Shown here: one piece after another, positions 8,468-15,600 of the stretch | Position numbering within the stretch: the first letter of the stretch is position 1 | How the letters are laid out: the number at the start of each line of letters is the position of its first letter | Source of the DNA: CADEED01 sp036677145 | GTDB taxonomy: Bacteria; Pseudomonadota; Gammaproteobacteria; Steroidobacterales; Steroidobacteraceae | NCBI GenBank assembly: GCA_036677145.1 | Contig: JAKFFF010000027.1 | Span: forward strand, 30,082 to 94,081 | Reading direction: 5' to 3' | DNA: 64,000 nucleotides | Notes under the pieces: generated by a model | Told to the model about the DNA's origin: nothing | The model's input: the letters and a program-made list of their open reading frames with translations, nothing else | Database searches by the model: none | Position numbers and translations under genes: made by a program

Positions 8468-9664
8468 TCAGTCCGGTTCGCGGCTCACGAAAACGATCTG
8501 CTTGCCATCGGGCGACCAGGGCGAGGCGCCCAGCGACCCCGGTCCTCCGAAAAAGCCGGCGAGCTCGCGGGCCGGGCCGCCGGCGGACGGCATCTGGCGC
8601 AGTAGATAGTCACCCGGCGCGATTCTGCCTTCTTCCGGCCGCGCGGTTCCCGAGAGGAAGACGAAAGATTCGCCGGCGGGTGCGAGACGGGGCTGCCAGT
8701 TCTGCCATTTGTCCTGCGTGATGGGACGCGCAGTGCCGCCGGCGTCGGTCCGCCATATCCGGGCATGCCCGCCTTTCACCTCGTGGGTCAGCCGCAGCGC
8801 CGGCGACGATGCGGCCGCGATCGCGCACAGCTCGGCATTCTGCGGTCCGACGGTCACCGGTTCCGATGAGCCGTCGATCACGAGGCGCTGCAGTTGGCCT
8901 TCGCCGCGAAAGCAGATCGCATCGCCCGTGGCGGTGAAACTCGGCGCGTCGATCGAGGTGCGCGAGATGTAGACGATGCGGCGATTGAGAGAATCCACAT
9001 CGAGGACCTCGATGGCCGAGAGGCGTTCTTCGGCCGGCTCCGCCGGAGTGCCGATGGCGACATGTCTGAATTCGGCGGATTCGTACGCGGCATCGTCATG
9101 CGCGCTCACCACGAGTCCGGCGTGGAAACCGCCGCGCAGCGCGAGGCGGAGGCCGCAACCCGATGCGCTGAACAGGCCCACATCGTTCGCGAGCGACAAC
9201 TGGATGTAGTCGCCGCGTTTCTCGAGCCGCACGGCGAACGGCGCTTCCGTCGCGCATTGGATCTCGCGTGTGACCCCACCGGGTTCGGCGCGGTATTGCA
9301 GCGACGTGAGCCCGTCACCGTGCACGACCACATCCACGTACGGCGCGCCGGGGTCGAGCGACTGGCGAAACATGACGCCCGCCTTGCGATGCGGATGTCC
9401 GCCCTTGCCCGTGAGTTTCACGCTGGCCGCGAACGCGACGTCGCCGCGTACCTGTTTCCACAAATAGCCGAAGGCGTCGCGCGTGCCCCAGATGTTTTCG
9501 CCGGCCGCCGCGAGCGTGTACGTGCCGGTCAGCGGATCGAGCGCGGCGGACATCGGGCGACTGACCGTGCCGACGTCGCTGGCCTGTGTGAACAGCGTGC
9601 CGATGTTCCCCGCCAGCGCGGCTGGAGCGAGGAGGGCGATGAACACGGACAGGCGAGTGCGCAT
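8468..9664 (-). CDS. Secreted protein: lectin-like domain plus TolB-type propeller blades
   Basis: A 398-residue protein with a signal peptide (MRTRLSVFIALLAPAALA). The first ~200 residues contain WGTRDAFGYLWKQVRGD and HRKAGVMFRQ, typical of DUF1349-like concanavalin folds. The second half has WD40/TolB-type repeats such as SPWSPDGKQIVFVSREPD at the C-terminus. It probably binds a carbohydrate or a surface component in the periplasm or outside the cell. No catalytic residues are recognisable. Confidence 0.7.
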   Translation of the reverse strand: MRTRLSVFIALLAPAALAGNIGTLFTQASDVGTVSRPMSAALDPLTGTYTLAAAGENIWGTRDAFGYLWKQVRGDVAFAASVKLTGKGGHPHRKAGVMFRQSLDPGAPYVDVVVHGDGLTSLQYRAEPGGVTREIQCATEAPFAVRLEKRGDYIQLSLANDVGLFSASGCGLRLALRGGFHAGLVVSAHDDAAYESAEFRHVAIGTPAEPAEERLSAIEVLDVDSLNRRIVYISRTSIDAPSFTATGDAICFRGEGQLQRLVIDGSSEPVTVGPQNAELCAIAAASSPALRLTHEVKGGHARIWRTDAGGTARPITQDKWQNWQPRLAPAGESFVFLSGTARPEEGRIAPGDYLLRQMPSAGGPARELAGFFGGPGSLGASPWSPDGKQIVFVSREPD

Positions 9665-9739
9665 GGGGCAGGCAGTTTATGGCGCACACGGCACCCGGAC
9701 AATGGAACTACCTGGTGAGGTCGGCGCGCTCCCGCTCTT

Positions 9740-11800
9740 CTAACTGGAGCGAAATCCGACCTTGGCGTGTGTGCCGTCGCAGAACGGCTTGGTGTTGCTG
9801 TGTCCGCAACGGCACAACGTCGTCGACTCGAGCCGCGACACCACGCGTCCGGTGCCGCTGATGATTTCCATGTTGCCGCGGATCTGCAGCGGTCCATCCA
9901 GTTGCGGATCGATGGCCAATGGTCCATCGCGCACGGCGAGCATGTCTGCCTTGCCGGTCGGCGGCTCGCCGCTCGCGGAGAACTTGATCTCGTTGTGCGA
10001 ACCATCGCAGAACGGCTTGTTCTTCGACGCGCCGCAGCGGCACAGAGTCAGCCGATGGCTCACGGCCGGTGCGCCGTCCAGCCGGATGTCCGCGCGGATC
10101 GCATACGGACCATTTTCGCGCACCGAGATCAGGTTCACCGGCGGCGGTTGTTCGTCGGGATGGCCGTCCTTGCGCTTGTAACGGATGGCGCCCGAGACGC
10201 AGACGTGCGCGATCTCGACCAGCGCATCGGTCGGCATGTTGTCGGGATTGATCCACGGACCCTTCACGTTCGCGATGAACACCTTCGGTCCCCACGTCAC
10301 ACAGAAGCGCGAGTGAATGCACTTCTTGCCTTCGTAGATGAGCGTCATGTCGCGGCCTTCGATGTAGTCGACGCCATCGACCGTGCGCGGCGTGGGCGCG
10401 ACGTTGCCGGGTTCGATGACCGCGGCGCCGGGACTGGCCGCGGCGGTCACGGGCGCGGCGGTCGCGACTGCTTGCGGCATGGGCGTGGGCGCGGGGCCGC
10501 CCGCGCTCAATACGACCGGCGCCTCGTGCGCGATTCGTTCGAAGTCGCGCGTGGCGCGCGTGGTCAGGTCGTTGAGTATCCGCAGCGCCTGCGTGGTGCG
10601 CGTATTGCTCGGAAGCGTCGCCGTCGCCGCGGACAATTCCCGCAGGCGTTCGAGGAAGAATCGTCCGGCGCTGACGCCGGGCGGCAAGGGCGCGGCGTCG
10701 CGCAGCGCCGTGAACGACATGCCGGCGTGGCACTCCGGATTCGAAGGCCCGGCGGGCAGGCGCGCGGCGGCTTCCGCCAGCGGCGTCATCGCACGCATGA
10801 GTCCCAGCGCCAGGTCGGTACACAGGGATTTCGCAGGATGTGGCCGCGGCAGTAGATAGGAATGCGCGATCAGCCGCAGCATCAGCATGTAGGCCGAGTT
10901 CGCGACATCGACGGTGGCCGCGGCTTCCTCGTTCTCGATCCATACGCGCAGACCCGCGCGCACCGGCCGGCGCAACACGGGATTCACCGCCGCGGGAAAG
11001 GCCGGCTCGAACGACGGATTGGCCGTCTTCAACGCTTTCAGTTCTTCGCGGATCGCGACGAACCTGGCGAAATGACACTCGGCGCACTCGTGCGCGGCGC
11101 CTTCGCCCTGGCTCACGATGGCGTCGAAGGCCTTGAGCGCCGTTTTCAGGCAGATCACGGGTTCGCAACCCTGGAAATCGATCTCCTTGCGCGAGATTTG
11201 CAGGTTGCGGTCGCCGCAAAAAGCTTCGCTCTCGCCCACGCGCGCGACGAAAGCGCGCAGGTTGGCGGACAACGTCTCGTAGAACACGCCGACCGTGTCG
11301 TAGTCGATCGGCATCGGCGTCACGCGCGGCGCTGCAATGCCGCGCCGGAACTGGAATTCGGCGACGAATCCCGCGCCGTCCGGTTCATGCGAATCCTTCG
11401 GCCGCTCGAGGAAGATGAAGTGCTGGAGCACCGCCTCGCTGAACGGCTCGAGCCTGACTACCACACTGGCAGGCATTCCACCCGTGTCGAGCGGAAAGTT
11501 CATCCGGCCGAAACGCGGACTGCCGCCGAGCGCCGAGGTGATGTTCCACACCGCGGCGAGATGCCCCATCTCTTCGATCGCGACCTTCAGGATCGCGCGG
11601 CGCCAACGCGCGGTGGCGTCCGCTTCGAGAGGGGACAGGCCTTCCTCCACGCCGCTCTTGAGACTGAACGCCGCGTAGAGATACGTGCACATGAGGTTGT
11701 GCTCGAGCTCGGCCGCTTCGTACAGCTGGTGCACGAGCGATTCGCGCGACACGTACGCAGCGATAGCGGGATCGGCGGCGGGAGTCATGACAGTGCTCAT
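9740..11800 (-). CDS. Ferritin-like (VioB-type) protein fused to an Fe-S domain and two CDGSH domains
   Basis: The product is 686 residues. The first ~400 resemble the ferritin-like domain of iminophenyl-pyruvate dimer synthase (VioB): HNLMCTYLYAAFSLK and an EEMGH helix, a diiron-type arrangement. A divergent mono-cluster ferredoxin (Fer4_19-like, KCIHSRFC to HVCVSGAIRY) follows a Pro/Ala linker. Two CDGSH motifs close the protein: CRCG...CDGSH at 587-602 and CRCG...CDGTH at 663-678, each a 3Cys-1His ligand set for a 2Fe-2S cluster. The fusion suggests a redox enzyme with built-in electron relays. Its substrate is unknown, and no violacein or indolocarbazole genes are nearby. Confidence 0.8.
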   Translation of the reverse strand: MSTVMTPAADPAIAAYVSRESLVHQLYEAAELEHNLMCTYLYAAFSLKSGVEEGLSPLEADATARWRRAILKVAIEEMGHLAAVWNITSALGGSPRFGRMNFPLDTGGMPASVVVRLEPFSEAVLQHFIFLERPKDSHEPDGAGFVAEFQFRRGIAAPRVTPMPIDYDTVGVFYETLSANLRAFVARVGESEAFCGDRNLQISRKEIDFQGCEPVICLKTALKAFDAIVSQGEGAAHECAECHFARFVAIREELKALKTANPSFEPAFPAAVNPVLRRPVRAGLRVWIENEEAAATVDVANSAYMLMLRLIAHSYLLPRPHPAKSLCTDLALGLMRAMTPLAEAAARLPAGPSNPECHAGMSFTALRDAAPLPPGVSAGRFFLERLRELSAATATLPSNTRTTQALRILNDLTTRATRDFERIAHEAPVVLSAGGPAPTPMPQAVATAAPVTAAASPGAAVIEPGNVAPTPRTVDGVDYIEGRDMTLIYEGKKCIHSRFCVTWGPKVFIANVKGPWINPDNMPTDALVEIAHVCVSGAIRYKRKDGHPDEQPPPVNLISVRENGPYAIRADIRLDGAPAVSHRLTLCRCGASKNKPFCDGSHNEIKFSASGEPPTGKADMLAVRDGPLAIDPQLDGPLQIRGNMEIISGTGRVVSRLESTTLCRCGHSNTKPFCDGTHAKVGFRSS

Positions 11801-11807
11801 CGGTTGG

Positions 11808-11833
11808 CCTCTTCGTTGACCCTCTTCGTTGAC
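11808..11833. repeat. Perfect tandem 13-bp repeat at the 5' end of the ferritin/CDGSH gene
   Basis: CCTCTTCGTTGAC occurs twice head to tail at 11808-11820 and 11821-11833. On the coding strand of the leftward gene this is GTCAACGAAGAGG repeated. The proximal AAGAGG lies where the Shine-Dalgarno sequence should be for the ATG at 11800. The repeat therefore either duplicates the ribosome-binding region or forms a paired regulatory site. Confidence 0.6.
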
Positions 11834-11921
11834 AATGGCGACGCCCTCCCTCAGCTTTCGCCTGAGCGCCGATTCTCAGCCGTCAACGCGCCGCAGCGCA
11901 ATCTGTCTTGCGGGGGAGCCG

Positions 11922-12638
11922 TCAGACCGCGGGCTCGCTCAGCAGCCATCGGGACAATTGCACCCATGCGGTGCTGCGAATCGCGATCAGCTCGATCGCG
12001 TGTACCGCGACCATTACTCCACCCGCCCAGATATAGACAGGATGAACGCGCTTGATCACGAGGTAATCGCGTGCAATGGCAACCAGCAGCAACGAATCCG
12101 CCAACACCGAAAACGTGACGAAGGGATCCGGAACCGCGGGGAGCAGGTGGCGGAACCGCAGCCAGGCGGGCGCAAGCGCCGAAATCGTCGCGAGAAGGAG
12201 GAGACGTTTGTGAGACTCGCCATCCCGGCGCATGACGATCGCAGCCGCGACCAGCGCGCCGAACAGCAGCATCTCGATCAGGATGTTCACGAACTGACCC
12301 AGAACGAATTCGTCACCTCCGGTAGCGAGGTCCCTGCGAGTCACATGGAGCCCGACGAGAACACCGGAGACCACGATGGCGCCGCATATGACCGCACCCA
12401 CGACGCCGAGTTGGCGATGGGTGACGAAGCGGCGATCGTGGATCAGCGACGATTGCAGGATGAAAAGCAGCAGCCAGCCAAAAAGCAGCGCGCCGTGGAT
12501 GTGAATGATCGCGGGCGCACTGAAGGTTCCGCGCGACAACGGAACGAAGTAGGTAGTCGAGAACCCGATGAGCGCGATGGCCAGAAACGCGCAGGCCATG
12601 TACAAGAAGAATTTGCTGCGGGAGGCGGCCTTCGTCAT
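11922..12638 (-). CDS. Multipass membrane protein of unknown function
   Basis: The start is the ATG at 12638 (MTKAASRSKFF), which overlaps the TGA of the upstream DUF2200 gene as ATGA. The open frame continues further upstream only as a shadow. The 238-residue product has about six or seven membrane segments, with His residues near their ends (IIHIHGALLFGW, THRQLG). It is the last gene of a four-gene leftward unit headed by the NhaA fusion. The family is not recognised with confidence. Confidence 0.65.
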   Translation of the reverse strand: MTKAASRSKFFLYMACAFLAIALIGFSTTYFVPLSRGTFSAPAIIHIHGALLFGWLLLFILQSSLIHDRRFVTHRQLGVVGAVICGAIVVSGVLVGLHVTRRDLATGGDEFVLGQFVNILIEMLLFGALVAAAIVMRRDGESHKRLLLLATISALAPAWLRFRHLLPAVPDPFVTFSVLADSLLLVAIARDYLVIKRVHPVYIWAGGVMVAVHAIELIAIRSTAWVQLSRWLLSEPAV

Positions 12639-13015
12639 GGGTCGGGCTGACGCAGGATTTTTTCCATGGTCCTGCCCTTCGCGAGCTCGTCGATCAGCTT
12701 GTCCAGGTAGCGTATCTTTTTCATCAACGGGTCTTCTATCTCTTCCACCCGGATCCCGCACACCACGCCCTTGATCAGCGAACTATTGGGATGGATCGCC
12801 GGCGCCTGGGCGAAGAATGTCTCCAGGCTGGTTTCGCGTTTGATCTGCTGGCGCAAGCCAGCCTGGGTATAACCCGTCAACCAACAGATGATCTGGTCGA
12901 CTTCCTTCTTCGTCCTGTTCTTGCGTTCCGCTTTCTGAACGTACAGCGGATACACCTTCGCGAAGCTCATCGTGTAGATGCGATGTTTGCCGGAATCGGT
13001 TCCGCGCGGCTTCAT
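12635..13015 (-). CDS. DUF2200 family protein
   Basis: A 126-residue protein with the DUF2200 signature: HRIYTMSFAKVYPLYVQKAE, EVDQIICWLTGYTQ, and GVRVEEIEDPLMKKIRYLDK in slightly altered form. The start ATG at 13015 overlaps the methyltransferase stop by 4 bp. A second ATG (MSFAKVY) lies 14 codons downstream and would truncate the conserved N-terminus. The function of DUF2200 is unknown. The protein is predicted soluble and basic. Confidence 0.82.
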   Translation of the reverse strand: MKPRGTDSGKHRIYTMSFAKVYPLYVQKAERKNRTKKEVDQIICWLTGYTQAGLRQQIKRETSLETFFAQAPAIHPNSSLIKGVVCGIRVEEIEDPLMKKIRYLDKLIDELAKGRTMEKILRQPDP

Positions 13016-13710
13016 GCGCGGCGTCTCGAGAACCAGGCGTGAATCAGCCCGGCCTGATAAAACGGCACCGGGCTCTCGAAGCCGCCCGATTCGATGATGG
13101 ATGCGACTTCCGCCGGGGGCAGTATCGCCACGTCCTTCTTCCACGCGGCCCGCATCTTCTCCAACGCTTCCGGCGGCACATCCGCCGCGGCCATCATGTT
13201 CATCCACGCATGCACGAGCGCGTCGTGCTCGCGCGAGCCGACTTGCGAGGCCAGGTCCGAGCTCGCCAGGAGGCCGCCAGGAGCGAGCCGGGCGGCGATG
13301 GACCGGAAGAAGCCGGTGCGCTCGTCGCGATCGAGAATGAATTGAGAGACGAGAAAGCAGGTGGCGGCGTCGTGCAAACTATCGCCCTGTAGTGAGTCGA
13401 CGTAACCCTCGTGGAATTGACAGCGCGACTCGAACCCTTCCTTCACGGCCCGCTGGCGGCACTGCTCGAGCATCGCGCCGGATGGCTCCACGGCCGTGAA
13501 TTTCCAGTGGGGGAATTTCCTCGCGAGGTGCGCCAGTTCCGCGCCCGTTCCCACGCCGACACAGAGAACACGGGCGCGCGCCGGCAAATCCGCGAACACC
13601 GACTCGAGGAGAAAGTGCAATCCGTCACGGAGCTGCGCCAGCTTCTCCCATTGCCGGTCGTAGCCCGCGGCCTGCTGATCGAACGCGGCTTTCAATTCAT
13701 CGCTGCGCAT
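13012..13710 (-). CDS. Class I SAM-dependent methyltransferase
   Basis: The ATG at 13710 starts a 232-residue protein. The open frame upstream of it lies antisense within the NhaA gene and is Arg/Ser-rich, so it is not coding. Motif I is VLCVGVGTGAELAHLA, followed by an acidic residue in FTAVEPSG and the post-I strand, the usual Rossmann methyltransferase layout. The substrate is unknown. The start overlaps the nhaA stop by 14 bp and the stop overlaps the DUF2200 start by 4 bp, so the unit is translationally coupled. Confidence 0.82.
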   Translation of the reverse strand: MRSDELKAAFDQQAAGYDRQWEKLAQLRDGLHFLLESVFADLPARARVLCVGVGTGAELAHLARKFPHWKFTAVEPSGAMLEQCRQRAVKEGFESRCQFHEGYVDSLQGDSLHDAATCFLVSQFILDRDERTGFFRSIAARLAPGGLLASSDLASQVGSREHDALVHAWMNMMAAADVPPEALEKMRAAWKKDVAILPPAEVASIIESGGFESPVPFYQAGLIHAWFSRRRA

Positions 13711-15526
13711 CGGAATCCCCTGATGCCGGCGCGTTCCACAGGATCGCGACGCCCACGATGGCCGACAACACCGACGCCGCGAATACTGCGATCTTCGCCG
13801 CCGCGAAATCCTCGGCCACGGAAAACGCCTGGCCCGCGATGAACAGCGACATCGTGAATCCGATGCCCGCAAGCGCGCCGGCGCCACACAATTGCCGCCA
13901 TGAATACGCGGCTGGCTTTTCCGCGATGCCCGTCTTCACGGCGAGCCACGATGCGAGCATGAACCCGACGGGTTTGCCGATCGCCAAACCGCAGACGATC
14001 GCGGCCATCAGGACGCCATGCGGGCCCCACGTCAGTCCGGCGAACACGACGCCGGCATTGGCGAGCGCGAACACCGGCAGCACGAGAAAACTCGAGCGCG
14101 GCGCGACGTTGCGCAGCAGCCGATCGGCCGGGGATTCGAGCCGGTCGAAGATGGCGTCGATTTCGCGCAGTGCTGGTTCGGACGGCCCCTGACGGAATTG
14201 CTCGCCGCCGTGACTCGCTTCGGCGCTGAGGATCGCGTCCGCCTGCGTGATGAGCGAGTGATAGTCAGGCGGCGGGCGGGTCGGTATGAACGCGGCGAGC
14301 AGCACTCCGGCGAGCGTCGCGTGTAGTCCGCCGCCATGCACGCAGATCCACAGCAGGATTCCGACGAAGACATAGGGCGAGACGCGATACACACCCGAGC
14401 GATTCAGCAACGCCAGCAGACCCACCGCGGCCACCGCGCCCGCAAGCGCCGTCAGGTTCAACTCGCCGGAGTAGAAGATAGCCACGACGATGATCGCCCC
14501 GATGTCATCGACGATGGCGGCGGCGGTCAGAAAGATTCGCAGCTCGATCGGAACCCGCGCGCCCATCACGGCGATCAGCGCCACCGCGAACGCGGTGTCG
14601 GTGGCCATGGGCACGCCCCAACCGTGTTGCCACACGCCGGAAGGTATCAGCGACACATATATAAGAGCGGGCACGACCATGCCGCCGATCGCCGCGGCGA
14701 TCGGCAAGGCGGCGCTGCGCCGGCTCGCCAGGTGTCCGACCGTGAATTCGCGTTTTATTTCGAGGCCCACGACCAGGAAAAACACGATGAGCAACGCGTC
14801 GTTGATCCAGTGCAGCAGCGACATGCTGAACCCGGCGCTACCAAAGCTCAGCCCCACTTCGGTGTCCCACAACGCGGCGAACGAAGCGCCGATGGGCGAA
14901 TTCATCAACACGATGGCGAGCACGGTGGCGAGCAGCAGCATCAATCCCGCGGACGGCGCCCAGCTCGCGAAATCGAGCGCGGCGGTGCGCACCCGATGAC
15001 CCAGCGACCCGAGCATCGCGTCCGTGAACGAAGCTTCGTCCCACGGGCCGTCATAACGTTGTGAATTGATGAAGAACGTCGGCGTGAACCGCACGCCGCT
15101 CGCTTGCGAACTTGCGATGTCCGCATCGACGCGCGACTTGGCCTCGGCGGCCACGGCGGCGCACATGTCGGGCTCGAGCTCGGACAAGCGCAGGTCGTTC
15201 GCGACGACGCGCAGATCGTCTTCGGTGAGCGTGCGCGACCGGGTCATCAGCGAGACGTGCGCGGCCCAGAACTCATCCGGCGTAGCGGCCTGCTCGACGA
15301 GATCGGCGGCGCGGCGCGCCAGTTCACTTCCCGTGATAGGTCGATGCCGGAACACGTATCGCACGCGCTCACCGAGCTGGCCGCGAACTTCCGAAATGCG
15401 CGCGTTGGCCGCGCGGCAATGGGGGCAGTCGTAGCTGCCGTATTCGACCAGCGTGATGGCGGCGTTGTCGGTGCCGAGAATGTGATCTCGAGCGGGGTCG
15501 ACCGGCCGGTCCAGACGATTGTTCAT
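13697..15526 (-). CDS. nhaA: DsbA-like thioredoxin domain fused to an NhaA Na+/H+ antiporter
   Basis: This is a 609-residue fusion. Residues 1-~175 form a DsbA-like oxidoreductase with a CPHC active site at 34-37 and a cis-Pro149 loop (FTPTFF). Residues ~180-600 are a full NhaA antiporter. The essential aspartates are present as Asp310 (ATDTAFA) and Asp340-Asp341 (VDDIGA). These match E. coli Asp133 and Asp163-164 with one constant offset of 177, so the antiporter core has no indel between them. The protein should export Na+ in exchange for H+. The thioredoxin domain lacks an export signal and appears cytoplasmic. It heads the unit with the methyltransferase, DUF2200 and membrane-protein genes. 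Confidence 0.9.
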   Translation of the reverse strand: MNNRLDRPVDPARDHILGTDNAAITLVEYGSYDCPHCRAANARISEVRGQLGERVRYVFRHRPITGSELARRAADLVEQAATPDEFWAAHVSLMTRSRTLTEDDLRVVANDLRLSELEPDMCAAVAAEAKSRVDADIASSQASGVRFTPTFFINSQRYDGPWDEASFTDAMLGSLGHRVRTAALDFASWAPSAGLMLLLATVLAIVLMNSPIGASFAALWDTEVGLSFGSAGFSMSLLHWINDALLIVFFLVVGLEIKREFTVGHLASRRSAALPIAAAIGGMVVPALIYVSLIPSGVWQHGWGVPMATDTAFAVALIAVMGARVPIELRIFLTAAAIVDDIGAIIVVAIFYSGELNLTALAGAVAAVGLLALLNRSGVYRVSPYVFVGILLWICVHGGGLHATLAGVLLAAFIPTRPPPDYHSLITQADAILSAEASHGGEQFRQGPSEPALREIDAIFDRLESPADRLLRNVAPRSSFLVLPVFALANAGVVFAGLTWGPHGVLMAAIVCGLAIGKPVGFMLASWLAVKTGIAEKPAAYSWRQLCGAGALAGIGFTMSLFIAGQAFSVAEDFAAAKIAVFAASVLSAIVGVAILWNAPASGDSDAQR

Positions 15527-15600
15527 AAGTTGCCAATCATAGTGGGAGGCCGCGTCATTCGCGGTGGAGTATCCTCGCTGCCCTCGAGAGGCAGTGGGAG

